Shown here piece by piece: positions 8,770 to 22,527 of a DNA stretch of 22,527 bases (its first letter is position 1; each line of letters starts with the position of its first letter). Source of the DNA: Phallusia fumigata (lineage: Eukaryota; Chordata; Ascidiacea; Phlebobranchia; Ascidiidae); contig QXVZ01031711.1 of assembly GCA_008931825.1 (NCBI GenBank), forward strand, positions 1 to 22,527. The letters run 5' to 3'. The position numbers and the translations under genes are program-made. The notes below the pieces were generated by a model. It was not told where the DNA came from. It worked only from the letters and a program-made list of their open reading frames with translations, and searched no databases.

Positions 8770-8775
8770 AATAAA
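8770..8775 (+). terminator. Polyadenylation signal of the receptor gene
   Basis: Canonical AATAAA 83 bases after the TGA. Another AATAAA lies at 9114-9119, which could serve a longer 3' end. Confidence 0.6.
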
Positions 8776-9144
8776 TATAGATGCATAATTATTTGATTTC
8801 TGTTAAAAGAGTTTGACACTCCCGTCCTAAAATGTATTTGGTTTATTGCGTAGCCAAAATGTTTTTGTGCTCTTTTTGGTGTATAAATGAATACTTTTTG
8901 GTTAATAATAAAAAGTTTATTTTACTATATTTTATTTCATCACAAACATTTTTGTTTAACTTACGCTAGATTTATTTTCGGTTCAAGTTCGGTTATATCT
9001 TTTCATAGGGATTTGCAAAAAAGACACTTCTACGCACGTCTACTAAAAAAACGACATTTTAAAGATACGCCTCGTGCATCAATTAGAGTTAACTGAATTT
9101 GTTTTTCTCTTTGAATAAAATTGTTACCTGAGTTACCTTTGTGA
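8776..9144. other. Non-coding, no gene recognised
   Basis: AT-rich intergenic sequence. A plus-strand open frame (8887-9096) starts in poly-T/A sequence and has no domain, so I leave it out. Confidence 0.5.
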
Positions 9145-9411
9145 GGTATTTTAAATACATCAAATGGCCTGGGCCTCGCCGTCAATGACTGTCCTTGGGA
9201 CACCTGGGTCTGTCCACCGGATCACAGGAAAGGACCGCGCTGGTGTGTCCGTTTAAGCGAGTTTCATCTGGCCAGCAGAACCTGCGGGTTCGACCACCGT
9301 TTGTGCTATCGGCTGTACCCCGGCAGTTTGTGCGATCGGTTGCGATCCTACGGCAGAACATACCCAGTACACTTCAAGCACTATCAAATAACAGGAGACT
9401 TGATTCGATAA
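9145..9411 (+). CDS. Possible exon: cysteine-rich open frame in a GC-rich island
   Basis: One plus frame is open for 88 codons from 9145 to the TAA at 9409-9411, with no ATG. It is rich in Cys, Trp, Arg and Tyr (CPWDTW, RWCVRLSEF, LCYRLYPGSLC, HFKHYQ), which would suit the last exon of a secreted protein. The second frame (9195-9446) is also open, and the third contains a repeated VCAIGC peptide from a roughly 28-bp tandem duplication at 9299-9357. The island is much more GC-rich than its surroundings. I do not recognise a family. A transposon fragment or structured RNA is equally possible. Confidence 0.25.
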   Translation, partial: GILNTSNGLGLAVNDCPWDTWVCPPDHRKGPRWCVRLSEFHLASRTCGFDHRLCYRLYPGSLCDRLRSYGRTYPVHFKHYQITGDLIR

Positions 9412-10050
9412 CCCATGCTTTTTTTGGTGTCCTTTCTATTTTATGATGTCGTTCAAAGTGACAAATTTGATAAAATTACAATACAAATTAAATTTTACTT
9501 GAATTGACAAGACGTTCTTCGAAAATGCAATTTTTAGATTAGACGTATAGGCCCATATTTTCAACTGGTGCCCAACAAACACTGCAATATGCGTGGACGA
9601 AGATTGAAAAACATACCCCAAAAAATAAGCATGCCAGAATCTGAGCGTGTTGTTCATTTCGCTGTTCGGACCAACCCGAAACAAGTGACAGGGTGATTTG
9701 TTTAATTTTTGGGTGATTCGTTTAAGTTGTTCAACTGCACTTGTGGTCCACATCCAAAGAAAAGAACATTTTTGTTTGATCGTAGCCCATAACAACTTCG
9801 AACGAAACAAAGCTACAGAAAAGTGTTGCTACATTACATACCATAAAATTATTCGTTTATGGGCCAATTACGTCTATGGGCAACTTTGCTCTGTTGCTTG
9901 GCCATGTATGGACAAACAGAACGTGAGTGAGCACGTGTAAAAAATTTACATGGTAAAATGTCGTCAAAACCCCTCGTTCCGCTTTTTACGCCTGTGCACG
10001 ATACGACTGTTTACGGAAGCGTTGAGATTCTACCATTTTACGTGGTGATG
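9412..10050. other. Non-coding, no gene recognised
   Basis: A minus-strand open frame (9436-9810, 124 codons) is present but shows no domain and no supported splice structure. TGATTTGTTTAA / TGATTCGTTTAA is a short direct repeat at 9693-9715. Nothing else is evident. Confidence 0.4.
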
Positions 10051-10059
10051 AATCATTTC

Positions 10060-10117
10060 AACTGTCTGAAAACTGTCTGCACCGTGGTCTGAAAAACAAA
10101 TAGCCCGTTTGACGTCA
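10060..10117. promoter_or_regulatory. Three GTCTG (SMAD-type) sites plus a CRE, upstream of Smad2/3
   Basis: GTCTG occurs at 10064-10068, 10075-10079 and 10087-10091, that is at 11- and 12-base spacing, close to one helical turn. The first two sit in an exact AACTGTCTG direct repeat. The palindrome TGACGTCA at 10110-10117 is the cAMP-response-element consensus. GTCT/AGAC is the known SMAD3/4 binding element. That these sites regulate Smad2/3, whose ATG is 1.1 kb downstream, is inference. Confidence 0.35.
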
Positions 10118-10189
10118 TCGTTAACAACAGAACTGTTTATTTTTTCGTTTTCGTCTTTTACGATATAATGAGAGACTACTAAACTACAT

Positions 10190-10241
10190 GTCGGTCTTTA
10201 CCACACATTTTAGGGACAACACAAAACAAGTAGCGCTTTGG
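10190..10241 (+). other. Possible non-coding first exon of Smad2/3
   Basis: A strong donor (G|GTAAGTAG) at 10241/10242 follows the candidate regulatory block. An AG preceded by T/G-rich sequence lies at 11161-11162, 43 bases before the Smad2/3 start codon. A leader exon here spliced to 11163 would fit. A trans-spliced leader at 11162 is the alternative. No transcript evidence is available from sequence alone. Confidence 0.25.
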
Positions 10242-11205
10242 GTAAGTAGAAAGCTATGTTTAAAATGAAGACATACACAACCAAGGTTGAGCGTTTTGAT
10301 TTTCTTTCTAAAAACACCAAGCAATGTATTTTGTTGTTTTATGCATACCGAAAATTATTTAACAGCTACAATAGTTGACATACGTTTAATTGTCATGTTT
10401 TGTTGCATTTTTACTGAACAAGTGTGGTAAGCGGTTTAACTAAATTTGACATACAACGGAAAATATGCAGCGCTGTTTGTAACGCGTAACGTAACGTTTG
10501 TAAATGTGAATCAACTGGCATTCTTTTGGCTTGTGATTGACTGATTGTTACCTGCAGATTGCTGGAGTTTTTGGATTCTGCGGTGCGAGCTGAATTGGTT
10601 TATGTCCATGTTACGCTGCTGGAGTTTTTTTGTGATTTCGATGTGTACTTTTGTGGAAAATTTGCACTCAATTTGTGTTGGTAAAATCTGAAACAGGTTT
10701 TTAGCAAAATTATTTTTTCTTTCGTGATTTGAAACTGTGGTGTGAACACAAAATAAATACCCTAGCGCAGAATGTGAACCTTACGGATGCAGTGACAAAC
10801 AGTTTTCTGCATGATAGTTTTGCTGAAGTATGAAAGATGTTGTAATTACAATGTATTAATTTGGCTTAATTGTAGTTGGCTAGTTCTATGTCATTCGTTA
10901 ATGAACAGTACTATGAAATAAAAGGGGTATATTTGTATGTATCAATGTTATATATTTATATTCTTCTTTCATGTATGTAAAGATATGTTAATAATTTCCA
11001 TTGAAAAATGTGTGACAAATAATAGTAGTTCTTTCCTGTGTGGCATGACAATAAAAAAGCGAAATCAAGTGGCCTAAAATATTGTAAGCTGAAACTTTTA
11101 ACTAAAACAAAATTTCTTGAACAAAGTCGTCACTTTTTTTGAACAAAGTTTGATGTTTGTAGGTATTTTTGTTTGTTGATGTGGTAAAGCAATTTGTGTG
11201 GCAAA
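10242..11205. other. Non-coding 5' flank or leader intron of Smad2/3
   Basis: AT-rich sequence without open frames of note. GCTGGAGTTTTT occurs twice at 10561-10572 and 10618-10629. Nothing else is recognisable. Confidence 0.45.
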
Positions 11206-17203
<5,998 letters not shown>

Positions 17204-17808
17204 TAAATGCTGGGATCCGAAAAGCAGCAGTTGTGTTGGTTGTTTACTACAAGAATGAGTTTAAACAACTTCTAAAACTCAAGACACTTACACTTTTAAC
17301 AACCAAAAACATACAATCTTTTTATTTTGTAGCAATGTTTACTGTTTTTACTTGTACCAATAATCAAGTGAAGTAATGCTGCCAACATGTACAGTATTGT
17401 TTGCATGTGTTGCAAATAACTTTAACCAACAGTTTGCGAAAATGTACACTTTAAGGTATTTGAAGGCCAGTAGCAGTTTTCTATTGTTACCTATTTTACT
17501 TTTTGCGTGACTTGAACTCTGCAACCCTGTTCCATTATGTTTTTTTATGAAGTTTATATGTTGTGCTTCCTAGAAAATAATTATTTTATTGAACATGCAA
17601 ACAAAGTTTTCAAACATAGTACATGGTGATAAAACAACTTATGTGTAGTACATGTCATCGAGGTAAATTGACTAAAATTAGAAAGAGCAATTGATTGTAG
17701 CCAAACTCAAGCCCTATTTTTCTTGTAAAATACTGCCACTTTCTGTACAGAATGTTTTTTTGTGTGCCTTACCGTTTGTCAATGTCCAACCCTTGCACTA
17801 ACTTTTTA
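17204..17808. other. 3' flanks of two convergent genes
   Basis: Smad2/3 ends at 17203 on the plus strand, and a candidate minus-strand exon ends at 17809. On the plus strand AATAAA overlaps the stop region at 17202-17207, too close to be the likely signal. On the minus strand AATAAA (plus TTTATT) at 17585-17590 lies 219 bases beyond the minus-strand stop and could be its polyadenylation signal. Confidence 0.45.
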
Positions 17809-18096
17809 TCACACATTATGCTGATTTATTTTGTAATACTCCACTTCAAAACCACTTTTAGCATTGATTTGGTTTGTTACAAATTTTTGTCTCATTTCTG
17901 TGTGGAAGGTTTTGTTTTGAGTGATAAGTGATACTGTATCATAGCTGACTCGTGTTGCTGCAACAGTAAAAAAGTTTTGGTCTTTTCTGATAAAGGCAGG
18001 AATGTGCTGGCTAGCTGTGTCCATCATGGGGTTTACCATTATTTCAGCGAGGTGCATAAATGAATTGGGGAAGAATGCATACAAGGGCTTGGCAAA
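17809..18096 (-). CDS. Probable last exon of an unidentified minus-strand gene
   Basis: Reading 18096 down to the TGA at 17809 gives 95 residues in phase 0, from FAKPLYAFFPNSFMHLAEIM to a tail VEYYKINQHNV. The 5' edge has a good acceptor on the minus strand: a pyrimidine-rich tract TTTCTTTCCCTTTC then ATTAAATAG. Composition is balanced, with no low-complexity runs, unlike spurious frames here. There is no membrane segment or signal peptide. I do not recognise the family. It is convergent with Smad2/3, and a minus-strand AATAAA at 17585-17590 supports a 3' end. Confidence 0.5.
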   Translation of the reverse strand, partial: FAKPLYAFFPNSFMHLAEIMVNPMMDTASQHIPAFIRKDQNFFTVAATRVSYDTVSLITQNKTFHTEMRQKFVTNQINAKSGFEVEYYKINQHNV

Positions 18097-18321
18097 CTAT
18101 TTAATGAAAGGGAAAGAAATGAACAGTTATTAAGGGCCGCATTACGTAATTCGCATATGAGTACTTTTCAAAAACAGGGCATTTAATTTGTACCCTTTTG
18201 AACAACTTTCAACAGTTGATTTATCTAAAATATGTCAGATATAAACTGCTCCATTGTTGTGATAACTGGGCATTTAATTACATATAATTTTTTTAATTGC
18301 ATACATTCTAGACTAACAGCA

Positions 18322-18414
18322 ATCTATTAGTTTCAGCAGTTAAATACTTAACGCAATTTGCAAGATTTATGTCGAATAGCTGTCTGCTTATACATCAAAT
18401 TTAACCAAATATAA
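18322..18414. repeat. 93-base duplication flanking gap 18415, left copy
   Basis: ATCTATTAGTTTCAGCAG through ACCAAATATAA is repeated at 18416-18508 with two substitutions. It ends exactly at the n: the same overlap-not-merged geometry as the larger duplications. Confidence 0.88.
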
Positions 18415-18415
18415 N
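18415..18415. other. Assembly gap (single n) inside an A-n-A duplication
   Basis: Undetermined base between two 93-base copies. Confidence 0.9.
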
Positions 18416-18508
18416 ATCTATTAGTTTCAGCAGTTAAATACTTAACGCAATTTACAAGATTTATGTCGAATAGCTATCTGCTTATACATCAAATTTAACC
18501 AAATATAA
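18416..18508. repeat. 93-base duplication flanking gap 18415, right copy
   Basis: Right copy of 18322-18414. Confidence 0.88.
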
Positions 18509-18864
18509 ATAGAACCAGCAGCAACTATAAAAGGGATGTTAAAAGTACATTTTAAATGGAAATCTGCTGTTTATATTGAGTGAAAAAATCAAAGGAACAG
18601 CAATTCGACTTCTCATTGTGAGCATACCGCATTCAGGCGTTTTTTTCCGCCCACCGGCTATCAAAATGATTCTGGTCAGTCAATTATGTTTTTTTTAGGC
18701 AACGAATGCAGCGTGGCAAGTCACATGCATAAAGACGAATGTAGCCATAGGATCTTTAGTTCCATTGTTTTGAAATCCTTGACAATATTGCTTTATTGTA
18801 GTTCAATATACGTTGAATATTCGTCCGAACTTTCGTTTCACGCGTATGACCATAGATAACTTAC

Positions 18865-19000
18865 TATGGATGCCAAACCTATTGTCATGGTCATGGTTGA
18901 GCGCTTCTAGTTGTCGTCTGTAAAAATGTGCTGTGCTACCTGCTGGACGACTGATTTTTGTTCCGGCCGCGTAATATGTTACTTGATATGGCTTTACCAT
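18865..19000 (-). CDS. Possible first exon of the unidentified minus-strand gene
   Basis: Minus-strand ATG at 18998-19000 opens 45 codons, MVKPYQVTYYAAGTK, then SRPAGSTAHFYRRQLEALNH and on to FGIH. The exon ends at an excellent donor, A|GTAAGT (plus ACTTAC at 18859-18864), in phase 1. Codon GC is higher than in the flanks. The exon at 18096 starts in phase 0, so a middle exon would be missing. The donor lies inside an inverted repeat (CCATAG/CTATGG), so chance is possible. No family recognised. Confidence 0.3.
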
Positions 19001-19636
19001 AAACTTTTTAAGGTTTTGGAAACTACCTATGCATTTTGCTCAAAGTACCGCAATATTAATCAATCAATGGCCTTATTTGTGCCAACTTAACAAAACAATT
19101 AATAACAGTAAGTTTGGATCATTGTGCGGCAAGGAGGCATCGAATAANAATCATAGAGGGAATCGCCGTTTTCGAAACGTGCTTAGGGCCATGTGACTTG
19201 TAGATACCCGTGTTGCTGTACTTTTGTAGCGTGTTTCTCAACTGCATATCAATGCAGTCTGATCTCCACAGTGTACCAGTTTATTGTCAAGGTGTGTTAT
19301 AACATGTTCTGTCAGGTGTATGCATGGGATAACCCGACTTTGTATTGTATCGTGTGTGACGTACATCTGCCATCTGGCATTTTTGGCAAACCTTGCGCGG
19401 TTGAGCCTATGGGTATCTACTTTCTGTGTTGCATGCGTGGGCTTGGGTGATCGTAATGACGACACGGCTTGCTAACGCGTCGACATCATTAATAATTTCC
19501 TGGATTACAAAAGCATAGGGTCGATGCATTGTATTCTACAACACATTTTTAAATGAGTTGTATCATATTTGGTGATAAAAATAACAATTCCCATGGCCTG
19601 ATTGTAACATGACACATGAGTTAAGTTGAGTTGAGT
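19001..19636. other. Intergenic or intronic, no gene recognised
   Basis: Contains an n at 19148 without a flanking duplication. A comparatively GC-rich stretch at 19185-19490 is open in two plus frames and one minus frame. None shows a domain or a convincing splice pair. Confidence 0.4.
19148..19148. other. Assembly gap (single n)
   Basis: Undetermined base; no repeat across it is visible. Confidence 0.85.
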
Positions 19637-20095
19637 TTATTTTGCTTGGTGAAAGAAATCGTAGCGACACAATTGCACTAAAACATGAAATAATGAAACA
19701 AAATGTGCAAAACATTTAGCAGAGAAAGAATGAACAGGTTTGTAGAAACAATCTGCCGACGTTTTCGAATGAAATGTTATTGGCCTTCCCGCGGACTTTG
19801 ACCTGGCTGTCTTGTCAAAGGGCATGTCGACGTCGTGGACCAGTGGCTGGTATAAGGTATTCTTTGTTTCGGACTTTTCTTGCATCGCTGGGTAAAACAA
19901 AAGGCAAAAGAGCTGAAACCCAATTTTACACACTGGCTCAAGAGCACATGTTTCAAAATTTTCAACATTACAAAGTGCAGCACAGTCATTAGATTGCAGT
20001 ATTAAGCATGTTGGGCCTTTTGTTTTGATTTGAGTAACTTGGTAAAGTTTAAAACGTTTTGAGCAGTATAAAGAACCAGTTCTTTTGAATCTCAA
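19637..20095 (-). CDS. Open minus-strand frame, possible exon of an unidentified gene
   Basis: At 152 codons this is the longest open frame in the window. Its upstream third reads like intron. A pyrimidine-rich acceptor (CTTTTGCCTTTTGTTTTACCCAG on the minus strand in pieces, AG at plus 19888-19889) falls just before an internal ATG at 19883-19885. From there the peptide (MQEKSETKNTLYQPLVHDVD, then DKTARSKSAGRPITFHSKT) uses GC-ending codons. The TAA overlaps an AATAAA near 19637, so it could be a terminal exon. No family recognised; likely real part 19637-19887. Confidence 0.28.
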   Translation of the reverse strand: MRFKRTGSLYCSKRFKLYQVTQIKTKGPTCLILQSNDCAALCNVENFETCALEPVCKIGFQLFCLLFYPAMQEKSETKNTLYQPLVHDVDMPFDKTARSKSAGRPITFHSKTSADCFYKPVHSFSAKCFAHFVSLFHVLVQLCRYDFFHQAK

Positions 20096-20446
20096 GTCAC
20101 TGGCCTAGAGTGCAAATAGAATCTGAGTCTTGGTGATTAGAAATTTGAGTCTGCAACTTGTACTTTGTAACTCAGGTCAACATTATCATATTACGAAAAT
20201 TAGATTGGTTTGTTAGCATTTATACCAGGTTGAAAGTTATGTGCTTTTAGTGTTTGTCTATGACTAAAATCACTTATATTCGTGATTAGATTAAAGTTAT
20301 TTTTGGCAGTCCAAGTAAAATTAATTTGATGCTTCATAAATGCAGGATTTTAAATCTCAATTGTTTATTTGTTGAGGCTTATCAAGGGATATGCTGTATT
20401 GTGTTAAACAGACACAGTGTTTTTTATACCAATGTGTTAAGTAACT

Positions 20447-20590
20447 ATGGAAAATAAAAAGCTGATATCGAAATGGACGTGTGATGATGTGAAGTTTTGG
20501 TTGCAATCTGAAGGTTTTGGTGAGTATGCACCGCTGTTCTGTGATGAACATGGAATAGATGGGGAAGTTTTACTTACAATTACTGTCAAG
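20447..20590 (+). CDS. SAMD8: SAMD8-like exon 1 (SAM domain, first half), left copy
   Basis: ATG opens 48 residues: WTCDDVKFWLQSEGFGEYAP and a following IDGEVLLTIT, the first helices of a SAM domain. Human SAMD8 has the same pattern (W-T-x-x-H-V-x-x-WL, a DG-x-x-LL-x-L-T end), from recollection. It ends AAG|GTACAT in phase 0. SAM domains mediate protein-protein contacts, in SAMD8 oligomerisation at the ER membrane. Confidence 0.85.
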
Positions 20591-20772
20591 GTACATTTAA
20601 CTTCAGTTTTGGTACTGATTACCTTCTGGTGTTTATTATAGTTTCATGTTTTTGTGCATGTGATGAAAGTGTAGAACGAAATAAAATTGTTTATAGAATG
20701 AGACTTTCTAAAAAAAACAGCCCAATCATTTAAATGCAAATTTATTCACTAATTTTATGTTTGTTTTGGCAG

Positions 20773-20884
20773 GATCTTCGCAACCCCCCTCTTCAATTAA
20801 AGAAGTTTTGCGACATTAAAAAATTAGAGAAATGTCTCAAACAAATACAAACAAAAAGTGTTATTGAACATCAGATATTCAGTG
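20773..20884 (+). CDS. SAMD8: SAMD8-like exon 2 (SAM domain, second half), left copy
   Basis: 37 codons plus one base: DLRNPPLQLKKFCDIKKLEK then CLKQIQTKS. The DLR-x-PPL followed by D-I-K-x-L is characteristic of SAMD8 among SAM proteins. Acceptor TTTTGGCAG, donor G|GTAAAT. Confidence 0.85.
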
Positions 20885-21016
20885 GTAAATAGCTTTAAGA
20901 TCATTGTAAATATAATTTTGTTTTTAATCTATCTAATGCCGGTTGTTTGTACATGTTGTGGTCAAGAAAGAGTTGTCCTATTTTTTCTACATTTTTACAT
21001 GTGATAATGGGCATTT

Positions 21017-21017
21017 N
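21017..21017. other. Assembly gap (single n) inside an A-n-A duplication
   Basis: Undetermined base between the two 930-base copies. Confidence 0.92.
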
Positions 21018-21377
21018 GAATCTCAAGTCACTGGCCTAGAGTGCAAATAGAATCTGAATCTTGGTGATTAGAAATTTGAGTCTGCAACTTGTATTTTGTA
21101 ACTAAGGTCAACATTATCATATTACGAAAATTAGATTGGTTTGTTAGCATTTATACCAGGTTGAAAATTATGTGCTTTTAGTGTTTGTCTATGACTAAAA
21201 TCACTTATATTTGTGATTAGATTAAAGTTATTTTTGGCAGTCCAAGTAAAATTAATTTGATGCTTCATAAATGCAGGATTTTAAATCTCAATTGTTTATT
21301 TGTTTAGGCTTATCAAGGGATATGCTGTATTGTGTTAAACAGACACAGTGTTTTTTATACCAATGTGTTAAGTAACT

Positions 21378-21521
21378 ATGGAAAATAAAAAGCTGATATC
21401 GAAATGGACGTGTGATGATGTGAAGTTTTGGTTGCAATCTGAAGGTTTTGGTGAGTATGCACCGCTGTTCTGTGATGAACATGGAATAGATGGGGAAGTT
21501 TTACTTACAATTACTGTCAAG
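21378..21521 (+). CDS. SAMD8: SAMD8-like exon 1, right copy
   Basis: Identical in translation and splice sites to 20447-20590. A potential leader acceptor (AATGCAG) lies at 21271-21277, about 100 bases before the ATG. Confidence 0.85.
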
Positions 21522-22527
21522 GTACATTTAACTTCAGTTTTGGTACTGATTACCTTCTGGTGTTTATTATAGTTTCATGTTTTTGTGCATGTGATGAAAG
21601 TGTAGAACGAAATAAAATTGTTTATAGAATGAGACTTTCTAAAAAAAACAGCCCAATCATTTAAATGCAAATTTATTCACTAATTTTATGTTTGTTTTGG
21701 CAGGATCTTCGCAACCCCCCTCTTCAATTAAAGAAGTTTTGCGACATTAAAAAATTAGAGAAATGTCTCAAACAAATACAAACAAAAAGTGTTATTGAAC
21801 ATCAGATATTCAGTGGTAAATAGCTTTAAGATCATTGTAAATATAATTTTGTTTTTAATCTATCTAATGCCGGTTGTTTGTACATGTTGTGGTCAAGAAA
21901 GAGTTGTCCTATTTTTTCTACATTTTTACATGTGATAATGGGCATTTGATGTTGTGCACTGATAATTGTTTACAATAGTTCATCCATTGGTTGATATACA
22001 GGCCCAAAAGTGTGAATTTTAAAACAGCAAAAGTCATCTGAAAGCTTCCTATTTTAATAGTTGGTACAGTGCAAAGTACTTAAACAAATTTTGTGACTTT
22101 TGGTTGGATTGGATTTACCCACTTTTAACCATTTTAATTTAAATAATTATGGGTCCCCTTCCTCGAAGGGGACACATATTGTTTTTACTCTGTTTTTTTG
22201 TTTTTTCTTTTTTTCTGTCTAACGCGAGTTTGTTCCCACGTTTTAGCCATGAAGGAGTCGTCCAAATTTCTTCAAATNTGAGCATGAGGCAGTAGCACTA
22301 ACCACTGAGCCGTCTTGCACAATGAACAATCTATTAACTATGTGAATTTTGTTTTTTAGGGTAATTGCTCTCTATATAACATCGAGGATATTTTTGTATT
22401 ATCACGTACTTGCAAACACCCGATCCTACTTTCATAGCAAAAGGATAAAGGTACCCTGCTGCTAAGTTAAGAGTTTAAACGTTTGTAAGCAAATACGTTT
22501 TTGTTTTTAGATTTGGTTTCCATTGTT
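21378..22527 (+). CDS. SAMD8: SAMD8-like gene (SMSr, ceramide phosphoethanolamine synthase), core missing
   Basis: Exons seen: 21378-21521 and 21704-21815 (SAM domain), 22360-22450 and 22511-22527 (C-terminal region, running off the window). The last two encode VIALYITSRIFLYYHVLANT, about ten more residues, then IWFPL, closely like the final membrane helix and tail of SAMD8 and sphingomyelin synthases. SAMD8 is a multi-pass ER enzyme that makes ceramide phosphoethanolamine and restrains ER ceramide. The exons for the first membrane helices and for the catalytic His/His/Asp motifs should lie between 21815 and 22360, but only about 540 bases with a repeat and an n are present, so they are lost in the gap at 22278. 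A truncated real gene is less likely. Confidence 0.85.
21704..21815 (+). CDS. SAMD8: SAMD8-like exon 2, right copy
   Basis: Identical to 20773-20884. Its phase-1 donor has no matching downstream acceptor for a catalytic-core exon in the visible sequence. Confidence 0.85.
21948..22277 (+). repeat. Dispersed repeat family, copy 5 (most complete)
   Basis: Runs from GTTGTGCACTGATAA to the n at 22278. It holds a perfect hairpin GTCCCCTT 22153-22160 / AAGGGGAC 22166-22173 and the landmark CTAACGCGAGTTTGTTCCCA (22219-22238), reverse complement of 1755-1774. The order of landmarks is the inverse of copies 1 and 2, confirming opposite orientation. Confidence 0.72.
22278..22278. other. Assembly gap (single n), probably hiding SAMD8 core exons
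   Basis: Undetermined base between a dispersed repeat and a tRNA-like fragment. No duplication spans it, so sequence of unknown length may be missing here. Confidence 0.85.
22279..22320 (-). mobile_element. tRNA-like fragment, probable SINE head
   Basis: Read on the minus strand it contains GGCTCAGTGGTTAG (22298-22311), which matches a tRNA/RNA polymerase III A box, followed by TGCTACTGCCTCATGCTCA resembling a D-stem and anticodon arm. There is no B box before the n, so a whole tRNA cannot be shown. A tRNA-derived SINE truncated by the gap is the likely identity. Confidence 0.45.
22360..22450 (+). CDS. SAMD8: SAMD8-like penultimate visible exon (last membrane helix)
   Basis: One base plus 30 codons, VIALYITSRIFLYYHVLANT then RSYFHSKRIK. 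This follows directly after the catalytic H-Y-x-x-D-V motif in the family, so the catalytic His and Asp were in the missing preceding exon. Acceptor TTTTTTAG, donor GTACCC. Confidence 0.85.
22511..22527 (+). CDS. SAMD8: SAMD8-like next exon, cut by window end
   Basis: ATTTGGTTTCCATTG reads IWFPL, in phase with the preceding exon and like the start of the cytosolic tail in SAMD8. Acceptor TTGTTTTTAG. Only 17 bases are visible. Confidence 0.7.

Larger units (their letters stand above)
18097..18864. other. Probable minus-strand intron with a gap and small duplication
   Basis: AT-rich sequence between candidate minus-strand exons. It contains the 93-base duplication around 18415. The flanking exons have incompatible phases, so at least one unseen exon of length 3n+2 would be needed if they belong to one gene. 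Confidence 0.35.
20087..21016. repeat. 930-base duplication flanking gap 21017, left copy
   Basis: GAATCTCAAGTCACTGGCC through GATAATGGGCATTT is repeated at 21018-21947 at a constant 931-base offset, with about a handful of substitutions and no visible indels. It carries two SAMD8-like exons. The left copy ends at the n and the right starts after it. Confidence 0.92.
21018..21947. repeat. 930-base duplication flanking gap 21017, right copy
   Basis: Right copy of 20087-21016. The SAM exons have identical translations. Because the right copy continues into the downstream SAMD8 exons, it is the one contiguous with the gene's 3' part. Confidence 0.92.

Noticed and set aside
9436-9810. 124-codon minus-strand open frame
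   Set aside because: No recognised motif or acceptor/donor pair; composition is like the flanks.
18803-18864. Extension of the minus-strand frame past the GTAAGT donor to 18803
   Set aside because: Residues after the donor become background-like, and the donor is strong, so the frame most likely continues into an intron.
20087-21947. A genuine tandem duplication of SAM-domain exons giving a two-SAM protein
   Set aside because: The copies abut a single n, are nearly identical including introns, and each begins with its own start codon region; contig overlap explains it better.

Overview
The window looks like an AT-rich, intron-rich chordate genome of tunicate (Ciona-like) type. The evidence is a complete TGF-beta/Activin-class SMAD gene (Smad2/3) split into nine coding exons with canonical GT-AG introns, two further vertebrate-style multi-exon genes, and no bacterial gene structure. 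The species call is inference. The exon sequences are direct and read through with consistent splice phases.

Layout: 1-5430 holds no gene I can support. It is packed with dispersed repeats, inverted repeats and a tandem minisatellite. 5451-8687 (+) encodes a seven-pass class A-like receptor in six exons, with its seventh membrane segment apparently lost at an assembly gap (8395). 9145-9411 is a GC-rich island with an unidentified cysteine-rich open frame. 10060-10250 has candidate regulatory sites ahead of Smad2/3. 11206-17203 (+) is Smad2/3, which reads as a 430-residue protein once a duplicated exon 4 is counted once. 17809-20095 carries candidate minus-strand exons, convergent with Smad2/3, of unknown product. 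20447-22527 (+) is the start and end of a SAMD8-like (SMSr, ceramide phosphoethanolamine synthase) gene: SAM-domain exons, present twice, and C-terminal exons. The exons that should carry the catalytic His/His/Asp core are absent, probably in the gap at 22278.

Nine single n bases mark assembly joins. At five of them (4446, 7732, 13096, 18415, 21017) the sequence just left of the n is repeated just right of it, with only small indels and, in the exons, silent substitutions. This is the mark of overlapping but unmerged contigs, probably two haplotypes of a very polymorphic animal. The exon duplications in the receptor, Smad2/3 and SAMD8 genes are therefore most likely assembly artefacts.

Functional links: Smad2/3 is the intracellular effector of Nodal/Activin/TGF-beta receptors. 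The receptor and the SAMD8-like gene have no evident pathway relation to it; they are simply neighbours.
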